8,791 nucleotides of DNA from positions 1 through 8,791 of the forward strand of contig CAKZXL010000239.1 in the NCBI GenBank assembly GCA_937883885.1. Direction: 5' to 3'. Every line of letters begins with the position of its first letter. The first letter of the stretch is position 1. A model generated the notes under the pieces. It was not told the origin of the DNA. It made no database searches and saw only the letters and a list, made by a program, of their open reading frames with translations. The translations under genes were made by a program, and so were the position numbers. The DNA is from an uncultured Aquincola sp. GTDB taxonomy: Bacteria; Pseudomonadota; Gammaproteobacteria; Burkholderiales; Burkholderiaceae. Shown here piece by piece: positions 1 to 7,078 of the stretch.

Positions 1-595
<595 letters not shown>

Positions 596-615
596 TCAAA
601 AAAATCTGCTTGGGT

Positions 616-635
616 CCGAGTTGTGGATAACCCGG
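616..635 (-). other. Hairpin in the grpE-dnaK spacer, containing a DnaA box
   Basis: On the minus strand CCGGGTT (635-629) can pair with AACTCGG (622-616) around a six-base loop ATCCAC. The stem is seven pairs with one G-U. The loop and its flanks carry TTATCCACA (630-622), an exact match to the DnaA box consensus TTATNCACA. A run of seven T on the minus strand (604-598) follows about 11 bases after the stem. That is too far for a classical intrinsic terminator, but the hairpin could affect mRNA processing or grpE/dnaK expression ratio. The function is inferred only. Confidence 0.45.
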
Positions 636-651
636 CGGTTTTTCAAGGGCT

Positions 652-1272
652 TTATTTCGGCGCCGACACCGTCACCAGCGCGGGGCGCAGCACCCGCTCG
701 GCGATGAGGTAACCCTTTTGCAGCACGGCGACCACCGTGTTGGCTTCCTGGTCCGCCGGCACCACGCTGATGGCCTGGTGCTGGTGGGGGTCGAACTTGG
801 TGCCCGCGGGCGGCGAGATCTCGACCACCTTGTTGCGCTCCAGCGCCTGGCTCAGCTGGCGCAGCGTGGCGTGCACGCCTTCGAGCATTTGCTGGGTGGT
901 GGCGTTCTGGATGGCGAGGGCCGCCTCCAGGCTGTCCTTGACCGGCAGCAGCGACTCGGCAAAACCCTCGACCGCGAACTTGCGGGCCTTGGCCACTTCC
1001 TCTTCGGCGCGGCGGCGGGTGTTTTCCGCCTCGGCCTTGGAGCGCAGGTAGGCGTCGGCCACCTCGGCGTGCTTGGCTTCCAGCTCGGCCAGGCGGGCCT
1101 CGGCGGAGGAGACGGCGGCGGCCTGCGGCTCGGCGGCGGCGCCTTCAGCCGCGGCAGCGGCGCTGGCGGCGCCCGGCGCGGTGTGGGCAGCGTGGGCGGC
1201 GGCGTCGGCAGGCTGGGCTGCGGCGCCCGCGTTGGCGTTGAAACCGGGTTGGGTGGGGTCGTTCGACGTCAT
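652..1272 (-). CDS. grpE: GrpE, nucleotide exchange factor for DnaK
   Basis: GrpE is a cytoplasmic dimer that releases ADP from DnaK and so resets the chaperone cycle. The protein has 206 residues, close to the family norm. Residues 14-54 form an alanine-rich, presumably disordered tail. Residues about 57-120 form the long coiled-coil helix ([20 protein letters not shown], then [16 protein letters not shown]). The C-terminal beta domain carries the family signature [10 protein letters not shown] (160-169) and the conserved [17 protein letters not shown] (186-202). I chose ATG 1272 (MTSNDPTQ). The reading frame stays open upstream to a TTG at 1344, but that would begin upstream of the sigma-32-like promoter at 1306-1333 and give an unusual leader. 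No clear Shine-Dalgarno sequence precedes the ATG. dnaK follows after 74 bases. Heat-shock control by sigma-32 is likely. Confidence 0.97.
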   Translation of the reverse strand: MTSNDPTQPGFNANAGAAAQPADAAAHAAHTAPGAASAAAAAEGAAAEPQAAAVSSAEARLAELEAKHAEVADAYLRSKAEAENTRRRAEEEVAKARKFAVEGFAESLLPVKDSLEAALAIQNATTQQMLEGVHATLRQLSQALERNKVVEISPPAGTKFDPHQHQAISVVPADQEANTVVAVLQKGYLIAERVLRPALVTVSAPK

Positions 1273-1305
1273 CGTTGTTTCAAGCGAAGAGGGGAGCTGC
1301 CAGGG

Positions 1306-1333
1306 ACTTGGGGAGCGATCGCCCGGTTTCAAG
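1306..1333 (-). promoter_or_regulatory. Sigma-32 (heat-shock) promoter of grpE-dnaK
   Basis: On the minus strand a perfect CTTGAAA (-35, bases 1333-1327) is followed after 13 bases by CCCCAAGT (-10, bases 1313-1306). The known RpoH consensus is CTTGAAA, 13-17 bases, CCCCATNT. The match is therefore 7/7 in the -35 element, six of the seven defined bases in the -10, and a spacing in range. Transcription would start near base 1298, giving a leader of about 26 bases before the grpE ATG at 1272. The element lies between hslR and grpE, so it would serve grpE-dnaK independently of the genes upstream. No CIRCE inverted repeat (the HrcA operator) is visible here. Confidence 0.85.
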
Positions 1334-1367
1334 AGGGCCTGCAAGCAGCAAGGTTGATGAAAATCGG

Positions 1368-1829
1368 TCAGGCGTCGTCGTCGCCGCCCTGGTCGCCCTG
1401 GTCATCCACCGACGCGCTCCAGCGCTGCCAGTCGGCCAGGGTGCGGCGGTCGCGCTTGGTGGGCCGGCCCTGCTCGATGCTGGCGGCCGGCTCCACGCCC
1501 TGGCGGCGCTGCTGCGCGGCCAGCTCGCGGCGGGCGATGCTGTCGGCGGTTTCTTCGTACAGCGCCTGCGCCACCGGCGCCGGGCCGCGCACGTGGCTCA
1601 GCCCCAGCACCCGCACCGTGCGCTGCACCGGGCCCTGGCGGAACTGCACCTGGTCGCCCACGCGCAGCTCGCGCGAGGCCTTGGCCACCTGCTCGTTCAC
1701 GCTCACGCGGCCCTTGCCGATCTCCTCGGCAGCCAGGGAGCGGGTCTTGAAAAAGCGCGCGGCCCACAGCCATTTGTCCAGGCGGGGGCCATCGCGGTCC
1801 GTGTCGTCGTTCTTGTGTTTGCTCGTCAT
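1368..1829 (-). CDS. hslR: HslR, S4-domain ribosome-associated heat-shock protein (Hsp15)
   Basis: This is a 153-residue Hsp15-family protein. In E. coli, Hsp15 binds 50S subunits that still carry peptidyl-tRNA after abortive translation and helps recycle them. The S4 RNA-binding domain spans about residues 16-75. It begins [20 protein letters not shown] (16-35), the usual Hsp15 opening, and continues with [10 protein letters not shown] and the RELRVGDQV turn. The C-terminal GRPTKRDRR (121-129) is typical of the family and is followed by an acidic tail ending GDDDA. ATG 1829 is chosen because the S4 domain starts shortly after it and because it overlaps the stop of the upstream kinase as ATGA. 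The open frame extends to an alternative start at 1952, but those extra residues are arginine-rich shadow sequence. The position next to grpE-dnaK fits its heat-shock role. Its translational coupling to a sensor kinase gene is unusual. Confidence 0.93.
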   Translation of the reverse strand: MTSKHKNDDTDRDGPRLDKWLWAARFFKTRSLAAEEIGKGRVSVNEQVAKASRELRVGDQVQFRQGPVQRTVRVLGLSHVRGPAPVAQALYEETADSIARRELAAQQRRQGVEPAASIEQGRPTKRDRRTLADWQRWSASVDDQGDQGGDDDA

Positions 1830-3274
1830 GGGCGGCCGGCATTGTCCGCGAGCGGCAGGCGCACCTGCGCATCCAGGCCGGTCACGCCCTCGGGACCGGG
1901 CCGGTTGTCGAGCGCGATGCGGCCGCCCAGCGGCTCGACGATCTCGCGGCAAATGGCGAGCCCGAGGCCCGAGCCGCTGCCCGGCTCACCGGCGCTGAAG
2001 GGCTGGAACAGCCGGCGGCGCAGCGCATCGCCGATGCCCGGGCCCTCGTCGCTCACCGTCAGCACGGCCTCGCCGCCGTCCACCGCCAGCCGCACCTGCA
2101 GCGCACTGCCTGGCGGGCCGTGCTTGATCGCGTTGTGCAGCAGGTTGCGGGTGAGCTCGCGCAGCGCCCAGGGATGCGCAGCCACACGGGCGGGCACCGT
2201 GTCCAGCGAAAAATCCAGGCCGCGGTCGGCCGACAGCGGCGCGATGTCCAGCGCCACCTGGCGCACGACGGGCGCCCAGTCTTCCGCCGCCGGCGCGCCC
2301 TGCTGGCGCAGCTGTTCCAGCTTGGCCAGCGCCAGCATCTGGTTGGCCAGGTCGGTGGCGCCCTGCACCGTGGCGCCGATTTCCTGCAGCGCCTGCGCGG
2401 GCGGCACGTCGCCGCGCTGGGCCGACTGCACCTGGGCCTTGAGCACCGCCAGCGGCGTGCGCAGCTGGTGCGAGGCATCACGCACGAAGCGCTTCTGGTG
2501 GTCCAGCAGCTGCTGCAGACGCTGCATCACCTCGTTCGTGGCTTCCATCAGCGGGCGCAGCTCCTTCGGCGCGCCTTGTGCATCCACCGGCGTCAGATCG
2601 CCTTCGCGCCGCTGGCGCAGCAGCTCGCTCAACTCGCGCACCGGGCGTGTGGCGCCTTGCACCACCAGCACCACCACCAGCGCCAGCACTGCCAGCAGCG
2701 CGGCCTGGCGCCACACGGTATCCAGCAGGATCTGGCGGGCCAGGGTCTGGCGCAGCTCCAGCGTCTCGGCCACCAGGATGGTGGCGGTGCCCATGCCGGC
2801 GGCGCTGGCCACCGGCTGCAGCAGCACGCCCACGCGCACCGGCTGACCGAGGTAGCGGTCGTCGTAGAAGTCCACCAGCGCCGCATACGGGCCCTTGGCG
2901 GGCAGGCGGCCATGCCAGTCGGGCAAGTCGGCGTAACCGGCCACCAGCTCGCCGTCGAAGCCCAGCACCTTGTAGAAGATGCGGCTGCGGTTGTCGGACT
3001 CGAAGGCTTCCAGCGCGGAGTAGGGCACCGAGGTGGTGACGCGCTGGCGGCCGGCCACGCGCTCCACCGCCAGCAGCTCGCCCAGCGACTTGGCCGAGGC
3101 CAGCAGCGTGCGGTCGTAGGCGGTGTTGGCCGAGCGCAGCGCTTGTCTATACAAGCTGGCGGTGTTCAGCGCCACCACGGCCAGCATGGGCAGCAGCAGG
3201 CCCCACAGCAGCCGGCTGCGCACCGACAGCCGCGCCAGCCGCCGGCGCAGGCGCATCAGCAGCGGCGGCTTCAT
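1826..3274 (-). CDS. tctE: Sensor histidine kinase, TctE type
   Basis: This 482-residue inner-membrane histidine kinase pairs with the response regulator encoded just upstream. There is a positive N-terminus, a first membrane segment at about 21-41, and a periplasmic sensor region of about 150 residues. That region resembles the two-component sensor kinase N-terminal domain (2CSK_N) of TctE/QseC relatives, with RTLLASAKSLGELL and FYKVLGFDGELVAGYADLP. A second membrane segment lies at about 189-206. The HisKA motif ASHQLRTPLA has phospho-acceptor His269. The HATPase domain has the N box (Asn377, Asn381), G1 box DEGPGIG (409-415) and G2 box GSGSGLGLA (432-440). All catalytic motifs are intact. 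The start overlaps the regulator stop as ATGA, and the stop overlaps the hslR start in the same way. The TctE assignment rests mainly on the adjacent tctCBA operon. A QseC-like kinase is the alternative, and the ligand cannot be read from sequence. Confidence 0.9.
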   Translation of the reverse strand: MKPPLLMRLRRRLARLSVRSRLLWGLLLPMLAVVALNTASLYRQALRSANTAYDRTLLASAKSLGELLAVERVAGRQRVTTSVPYSALEAFESDNRSRIFYKVLGFDGELVAGYADLPDWHGRLPAKGPYAALVDFYDDRYLGQPVRVGVLLQPVASAAGMGTATILVAETLELRQTLARQILLDTVWRQAALLAVLALVVVLVVQGATRPVRELSELLRQRREGDLTPVDAQGAPKELRPLMEATNEVMQRLQQLLDHQKRFVRDASHQLRTPLAVLKAQVQSAQRGDVPPAQALQEIGATVQGATDLANQMLALAKLEQLRQQGAPAAEDWAPVVRQVALDIAPLSADRGLDFSLDTVPARVAAHPWALRELTRNLLHNAIKHGPPGSALQVRLAVDGGEAVLTVSDEGPGIGDALRRRLFQPFSAGEPGSGSGLGLAICREIVEPLGGRIALDNRPGPEGVTGLDAQVRLPLADNAGRP

Positions 3275-3933
3275 CCCTTGAGCAGGTAGCCCAGGCCACG
3301 CAGCGTGACCAGCTGCGCCCCGGTGGCGGCCAGGCGCTTGCGCAGCCGGTACACCACCACCTCGATGGCTTCAGCCTGCGCGCTGGCATCGCCGGGGAAC
3401 ACCAGCTCGAACAGGCGCTCACGGGCCACCGCCTGGCCTGGCTGGGCCAGCAGGCCGCGCAGCAGCGCCGCTTCGCGCGGCGACAGGTCCATCGGCTGGC
3501 CCAGGTGGTAGATGGCGCCGCTGGCCGCGTCCACCCGCAGGCCGCAGAACTCGGGGGTCGGTGCCATCGCCTTGCCGGCACGGCGGGCCAGGGCCTGCAC
3601 ACGGGCTTCCAGTTCGTCGAGGTCGAAGGGCTTGGCCAGGTAGTCGTCGGCGCCCGTGTTCAGGCCCAGCACCCGGTCGCCCACGGTGCTGCGGGCGGTG
3701 AGGATGAGCACCGGCGTGGTGTAGCCGCGCTGGCGGGCCTGGGCCAGCACGTCCAACCCGTCCAGGTCGGGCAGGCTGAGGTCCAGCAGCACCACGTCGG
3801 GCACGCTGGCGGCCCAGCGGTCGAGTGCGCGGCTGCCTTCGCCGCACACCACCACCTGGAAGCCGCGGCGCTGGAACGAGCGCTGCAGCGTGGTCTGCAT
3901 GGTGGGGTTGTCTTCGATCAGCAGCAGCTTCAT
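3271..3933 (-). CDS. tctD: OmpR-family response regulator, TctD type
   Basis: This is a 220-residue DNA-binding response regulator. The receiver domain covers about residues 1-115, with acidic pocket Glu7/Asp8, phospho-acceptor Asp51 (VVLLDLSLPDLDG), Thr79 (LILTARS) and Lys101 (YLAKPFD). The C-terminal winged helix covers about 127-220, with LSPREAALLRGLL (150-162), VVVYRLRKRL (192-201) and the closing wing LRGLGYLL (211-218). Length and motifs are normal for the OmpR/PhoB class. The start at 3933 gives the canonical MKLLLIEDN opening, but the upstream region has no clear Shine-Dalgarno sequence. The gene is divergent from tctC across a 122-base spacer and is followed by its kinase with a 4-base overlap. 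This is the arrangement known for Salmonella tctD-tctE beside tctCBA. By that analogy it probably activates the transporter operon when the substrate is present. The specific substrate is unknown. Confidence 0.9.
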   Translation of the reverse strand: MKLLLIEDNPTMQTTLQRSFQRRGFQVVVCGEGSRALDRWAASVPDVVLLDLSLPDLDGLDVLAQARQRGYTTPVLILTARSTVGDRVLGLNTGADDYLAKPFDLDELEARVQALARRAGKAMAPTPEFCGLRVDAASGAIYHLGQPMDLSPREAALLRGLLAQPGQAVARERLFELVFPGDASAQAEAIEVVVYRLRKRLAATGAQLVTLRGLGYLLKG

Positions 3934-3956
3934 GCACGCGCGCCCCGGGCCAGTGG

Positions 3957-3975
3957 CCCTAGCGCTTTCCCTAGG
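3957..3975. repeat. Short CCCTAG repeat/palindrome in the tctD-tctC spacer
   Basis: CCCTAG occurs twice (3957-3962 and 3969-3974) with a 12-base period. With the following G, the second copy also makes an inverted repeat CCTAG/CTAGG around eight bases. CTAG is normally rare in such DNA, so the cluster stands out. It lies between the tctD start and the tandem repeat and could be a regulatory site or part of the tctD leader. There is no direct evidence of function. Confidence 0.3.
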
Positions 3976-3977
3976 TG

Positions 3978-3999
3978 GTTGGACAGCCGTTTGACAGCT
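3978..3999 (+). promoter_or_regulatory. Tandem direct repeat, possible TctD operator
   Basis: Two 11-base units stand head to tail: GTTGGACAGCC (3978-3988) and GTTTGACAGCT (3989-3999). They match at 9 of 11 positions. OmpR-family regulators typically bind tandem half-sites about one helical turn apart, and this spacer separates such a regulator from its likely target operon. The second unit contains TTGACA, a perfect -35 hexamer, but no convincing -10 follows at 16-18 bases. The promoter may therefore depend on an activator. The assignment to TctD is inference. Confidence 0.5.
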
Positions 4000-4043
4000 T
4001 TCTTGGCGAAGATCGCCCCGGCATTTTCACTAGAACGCTTCCG

Positions 4044-4050
4044 TCTGGAG
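4044..4050 (+). promoter_or_regulatory. Ribosome binding site deciding the tctC start
   Basis: TCTGGAG ends five bases before ATG 4056. It supports that start over an in-frame GTG at 3975, which would place 27 non-signal-like residues before the signal peptide and would run through the regulatory repeats. Confidence 0.65.
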
Positions 4051-4055
4051 ACACC

Positions 4056-5015
4056 ATGCGTCGCGACACCTTCCTGAAATCCCTGGCCGCCCTGGCGGCC
4101 ACCGGTGCCTTGCCGATGTCGGCCTGGGCCTCGTCCAACCTCAAGATGATGATCCCGGCCAACCCGGGCGGCGGCTGGGACACCACCGGGCGGGCGCTGG
4201 GCAAGGCCATGATCGACTCCGGCGCCGCGGCCACCGTGAGCTATGAGAACAAGGGCGGCGCCGCCGGCACCATCGGCCTGGCGCAGTTCGTCAACAGCAC
4301 CAAGGGCGACGGCAACTCGCTGATGGTGATGGGCGCGGTGATGCTGGGCGGCATCATCACCGGCAAGCCGCCGGTGCAGCTGTCGCAGGCCACGCCCATT
4401 GCGCGCCTGTCCAGCGAATACAACGTGTTCGTGCTGCCGGCCAACTCGCCCTTCAAGACCATGCAGGACGTGGTCGCGCAGCTGAAGAAGGACCCTGGCA
4501 GCGTGAAGTGGGGCGGCGGCTCGCGCGGCTCCACCGAGCACATCGCCGCGGCCATGCTGGCGCGCGAGGTGGGTGTCGATCCGGCCAAGATCAACTACGT
4601 GGCCTTCCGGGGGGGTGGCGAGGCCACCGCCGCCATCCTGGGCGGCAACGTGTCGGTGGGCGGCAGCGGCCTGAGCGAGTTCGCCGAGTACATCAAGGCC
4701 GGCAAGATGCGTGCAGTGGCCGTCACCTCGGAAAAGCGCCTGCCCGGCCAGGACATCCCGACCATGAAGGAGATGGGCTACAACGTGGTGATCGGCAACT
4801 GGCGCGGCGTGTTCGGCGCCAACGGCATCACACCCGAGCAGCGCAAGGTGCTGACCGACGCCATCGTCACTGCCACCAAGCACAAGTCGTGGGCCGAGGC
4901 GATCGAGCGCAACGGCTGGACGCCGGCGGTGCTCACCGGCCCGGCCTTCGACAAGTTCGTGGACGACGAATTCGCCTCGCTGCGGGCGATCATGGCCAAG
5001 TCCGGAATGATCTGA
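4056..5015 (+). CDS. tctC: TctC, periplasmic tricarboxylate-binding receptor
   Basis: This is the extracytoplasmic solute receptor of a tripartite tricarboxylate transporter (Bug/TctC family), 319 residues. The signal peptide is about residues 1-25: a charged start MRRDTFLKS, a hydrophobic stretch LAALAATGALPM, and a likely cleavage after AWA. The twin arginine followed by FLK resembles a Tat signal but is spaced one residue differently, so export by Sec or Tat is open. The mature protein begins with the family's first ligand loop, MMIPANPGGGWDTTGRALG. It continues with ENKGGAAGTIGLAQF, the GSRGSTEH segment, and the domain-two elements VGGSGLSEFAEYIKAGKMRAVAV and GNWRGVFG (both part of the ligand cleft in known Bug structures). 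The length is typical. It is the first gene of tctCBA, which suggests that it serves this transporter rather than being an orphan receptor. The ligand is probably citrate or another carboxylate, but this is not readable from sequence. Confidence 0.93.
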   Translation: MRRDTFLKSLAALAATGALPMSAWASSNLKMMIPANPGGGWDTTGRALGKAMIDSGAAATVSYENKGGAAGTIGLAQFVNSTKGDGNSLMVMGAVMLGGIITGKPPVQLSQATPIARLSSEYNVFVLPANSPFKTMQDVVAQLKKDPGSVKWGGGSRGSTEHIAAAMLAREVGVDPAKINYVAFRGGGEATAAILGGNVSVGGSGLSEFAEYIKAGKMRAVAVTSEKRLPGQDIPTMKEMGYNVVIGNWRGVFGANGITPEQRKVLTDAIVTATKHKSWAEAIERNGWTPAVLTGPAFDKFVDDEFASLRAIMAKSGMI

Positions 5016-5023
5016 CCTTCGCC

Positions 5024-5536
5024 ATGCAGCGTTCTCAAACAGCGGTGGCCGTCGGCACGCTGGCGGTCGCAGGACTGCTCGCGGCCGGTGCGCGCGACAT
5101 CAGCTCCGAAGCCGGCTATGCCGGCATCGGTCCCAACTTCGTGCCCTGGGTGGTGGCGGCCGCGCTGGCTGTGTGCGGGCTGTGGCTGTTGTGGGAAGCG
5201 TTGACCGGCGGCTTCCGCAACATGGAAGACGACGGCCCCGCGCCGGAGATCGAAGGCGACGGCAAGCCGTGCTGGATCGGCTTCGCGGCGGTCTCGGCGG
5301 GCATCCTGCTCAACGCGGCCCTGATCACCAGCCTGGGCTTCATCCTGAGCTGCTCCCTGTGCTTCGTGCTGGCCACCCGCGGCTACCGCGCCTCTCAAGG
5401 CCACCCCGACCTGCGGCCGGCCACGCTGGCGCGTGACCTGTTGGTGGGCCTCGCCATCTCGGCCCCGGTGTATTGGCTGTTCACCAAGCTGTTGGCCATC
5501 AACCTTCCCGGCCTGACGGCCACCGGCTGGATCTGA
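5024..5536 (+). CDS. tctB: TctB, small membrane subunit of the tripartite tricarboxylate transporter
   Basis: This is a 170-residue, poorly conserved small membrane subunit that works with TctA in the inner membrane. Four hydrophobic segments are visible, as expected for TctB: about 6-22, 37-60, 83-117 (which may be two closely spaced helices) and 138-162. A hydrophilic acidic loop lies at about 66-81 (EDDGPAPEIEGDG). The motif GYAGIGPNFVPW (31-42), preceding the second segment, is a common TctB feature. The ATG at 5024 lies eight bases after the tctC stop. There is no strong Shine-Dalgarno sequence, so translation may be coupled to tctC. tctA follows after another eight bases. Identification rests as much on position and topology as on sequence. 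Confidence 0.88.
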   Translation: MQRSQTAVAVGTLAVAGLLAAGARDISSEAGYAGIGPNFVPWVVAAALAVCGLWLLWEALTGGFRNMEDDGPAPEIEGDGKPCWIGFAAVSAGILLNAALITSLGFILSCSLCFVLATRGYRASQGHPDLRPATLARDLLVGLAISAPVYWLFTKLLAINLPGLTATGWI

Positions 5537-5544
5537 ACGGCACC

Positions 5545-7026
5545 ATGGACGTCTGGAATCAACTGCTCCAGGGCTTTGCCACCGCGGGCACCCCCATCAA
5601 CCTGCTGTGGGCGCTGCTGGGTTGCACCATCGGCACGGCCATCGGCGTGCTGCCGGGCATCGGCCCGGCCACGGCGGTGGCCATGCTGCTGCCCATCACG
5701 CTGCAGGTCGAGCCCACCGGCTCGATGATCTTCTTTGCCGGCATCTACTACGGTGCGATGTACGGCGGCTCCACCACCTCCATCCTGCTCAACACCCCGG
5801 GCGAGGCGGCCTCCATGGTCACCGCGATGGAGGGCAACAAGATGGCCAAGAACGGCCGCGCGGGCGCTGCGCTGGCCACGGCGGCCATCGGCTCCTTCGT
5901 GGCCGGCACCATCGCCACGGTGGTGGTCACCATCGCGGCGCCGGTGGTGGCCAAGTACGCGGTGCTGCTGGGCCCGCCCGAGTACTTCATGCTGATGGTG
6001 CTGGCCTTTGCCACCGTCACCTCGGTGCTGGGCAAGAGCACGCTGCGGGGCTTCACCTCGCTGTTCATCGGCCTGGCGCTGGGCCTGATCGGCATCGACC
6101 AGATCACCGGCCAGGCGCGCTACACCCTGGGCGTGCCCGAGCTGATGGACGGCATGGAGGTGGTGCTGATCGCGGTGGGCCTGTTCGCGGTGGCCGAGGC
6201 GCTGCACGTGGTGCTGTTCGAAGGCCGCGTGGTGGAAACGCAGAACAAGCTGACCAAGGTGCACATGACCAGGCAGGAATGGAAGCGCTCCATCCCGGCC
6301 TGGCTGCGCGCCACCTTCATCGGCATTCCGTTCGGCACCATCCCGGCGGGCGGCAGCGAGATTCCCACCTTCCTCAGCTACGCCACTGAAAAGAAGTTCT
6401 CCAAGCACAAGGAGCAGTTCGGCACCACCGGCGCCATCGAAGGTGTGGCCGGCCCCGAGGCGGCCAACAACGCGGCGATCACCGCCACGCTGATTCCGCT
6501 GCTGACGCTGGGCATTCCCACCTCCAACACCGCAGCCATCCTGCTGGGGGCGTTCCAGAACTACGGCATCCAGCCCGGGCCGCAGCTGCTGGACACCAAT
6601 GCCACGCTGGTGTGGGCGCTGATCGCTTCGCTGTACATCGGCAACGTGATGCTGCTGGTGCTCAACCTGCCGATGGTGGGGCTGTGGGTCAAGTTGCTGA
6701 AGGTGCCCAAGGCGCAGCTGTATGCCGGCATCCTGATCTTCGCGACCGTGGGCGTGTATGGCATGCGGCAGTCGGCGTTCGACCTGTTCCTGCTGTATGG
6801 CGTGGGTCTGCTGGGCCTGGTGCTGCGGCGCTTCGACTTCCCGGCCGCGCCGGTGGTCATCGGCATGATCCTGGGCCCGCTGGCCGAGGCGCAACTGCGC
6901 AATGCCCTGTCCATCGGCGAAGGCAAGTGGAGCATCCTGTGGGAGCGCCCGATGTCGGCCACGCTGCTGGCCTGCATCGTCGCGGTGCTGGTGCTGCCGC
7001 GGCTGATCAAGCTGTTCAAGCGCTGA
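5545..7026 (+). CDS. tctA: TctA, large permease subunit of the tripartite tricarboxylate transporter
   Basis: This is the 493-residue large integral-membrane subunit that carries the substrate across the inner membrane, probably driven by an ion gradient. It has many hydrophobic segments, about 11-12. Family hallmarks are [17 protein letters not shown] (34-50), [15 protein letters not shown] (73-87), [12 protein letters not shown] (96-107) and [12 protein letters not shown] in the second half. These are followed by GPEAANNAA and the hinge-like [12 protein letters not shown] (residue 323 onward). The G-x-x-P-G-G pattern appears once in each half, consistent with internal duplication of the fold. 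The ATG at 5545 lies eight bases after tctB. The frame is open upstream to 5473, but that stretch is tctB sequence read in another frame. The gene ends in a hairpin region shared with the convergent hemH. It is intact with no sign of damage. Confidence 0.96.
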   Translation: MDVWNQLLQGFATAGTPINLLWALLGCTIGTAIGVLPGIGPATAVAMLLPITLQVEPTGSMIFFAGIYYGAMYGGSTTSILLNTPGEAASMVTAMEGNKMAKNGRAGAALATAAIGSFVAGTIATVVVTIAAPVVAKYAVLLGPPEYFMLMVLAFATVTSVLGKSTLRGFTSLFIGLALGLIGIDQITGQARYTLGVPELMDGMEVVLIAVGLFAVAEALHVVLFEGRVVETQNKLTKVHMTRQEWKRSIPAWLRATFIGIPFGTIPAGGSEIPTFLSYATEKKFSKHKEQFGTTGAIEGVAGPEAANNAAITATLIPLLTLGIPTSNTAAILLGAFQNYGIQPGPQLLDTNATLVWALIASLYIGNVMLLVLNLPMVGLWVKLLKVPKAQLYAGILIFATVGVYGMRQSAFDLFLLYGVGLLGLVLRRFDFPAAPVVIGMILGPLAEAQLRNALSIGEGKWSILWERPMSATLLACIVAVLVLPRLIKLFKR

Positions 7027-7041
7027 CGCGCGAAGCGCGTC
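7025..7041. repeat. Perfect short hairpin overlapping the tctA stop
   Basis: GACGCGC (7025-7031) and GCGCGTC (7035-7041) form a seven-pair perfect stem around the loop GAA. The first two bases are part of the tctA TGA stop. No T run follows, so it is not a terminator by itself. It may protect the tctA mRNA 3' end or add to the terminator ten bases downstream. Confidence 0.6.
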
Positions 7042-7050
7042 GGTTAAAAG

Positions 7051-7078
7051 GGCCGCCTCTTGCAGGCGGCCTTTTCTT
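7051..7078 (+). terminator. Intrinsic terminator of tctCBA, probably bidirectional with hemH
   Basis: GGCCGCCT (7051-7058) pairs with AGGCGGCC (7064-7071), an eight-pair perfect stem with the loop CTTGC. It is followed on the plus strand by TTTTCTT (7072-7078). On the minus strand a run of four T (7049-7046) follows one base beyond the stem. The same hairpin can therefore stop hemH transcripts, whose TAA stop codon (7079-7077) overlaps the plus-strand tail. A shared terminator fits the convergent layout. Confidence 0.85.

Noticed and set aside
1273..1344. Extended grpE start at TTG 1344
   Set aside because: The extra 24 residues show no GrpE similarity, and the start would lie upstream of the sigma-32-like promoter that should produce the transcript.
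1273..1367. CIRCE (HrcA operator) or an intrinsic terminator between hslR and grpE
   Set aside because: I looked for the TTAGCACTC/GAGTGCTAA inverted repeat and for a GC stem with a T run; neither is present.
1275..3289. Long plus-strand open frames opposite hslR and the tctE-like kinase
   Set aside because: The minus-strand frames carry intact catalytic motifs. The plus-strand products are rich in Arg, Ser, His and Gln without any known domain.
3930..4883. A 317-codon minus-strand frame opposite tctC, extending into the spacer
   Set aside because: It would cover the regulatory spacer and overlap the tctD start. Its product is His/Gly/Ala-rich with no domain, while tctC has a signal peptide and family motifs.
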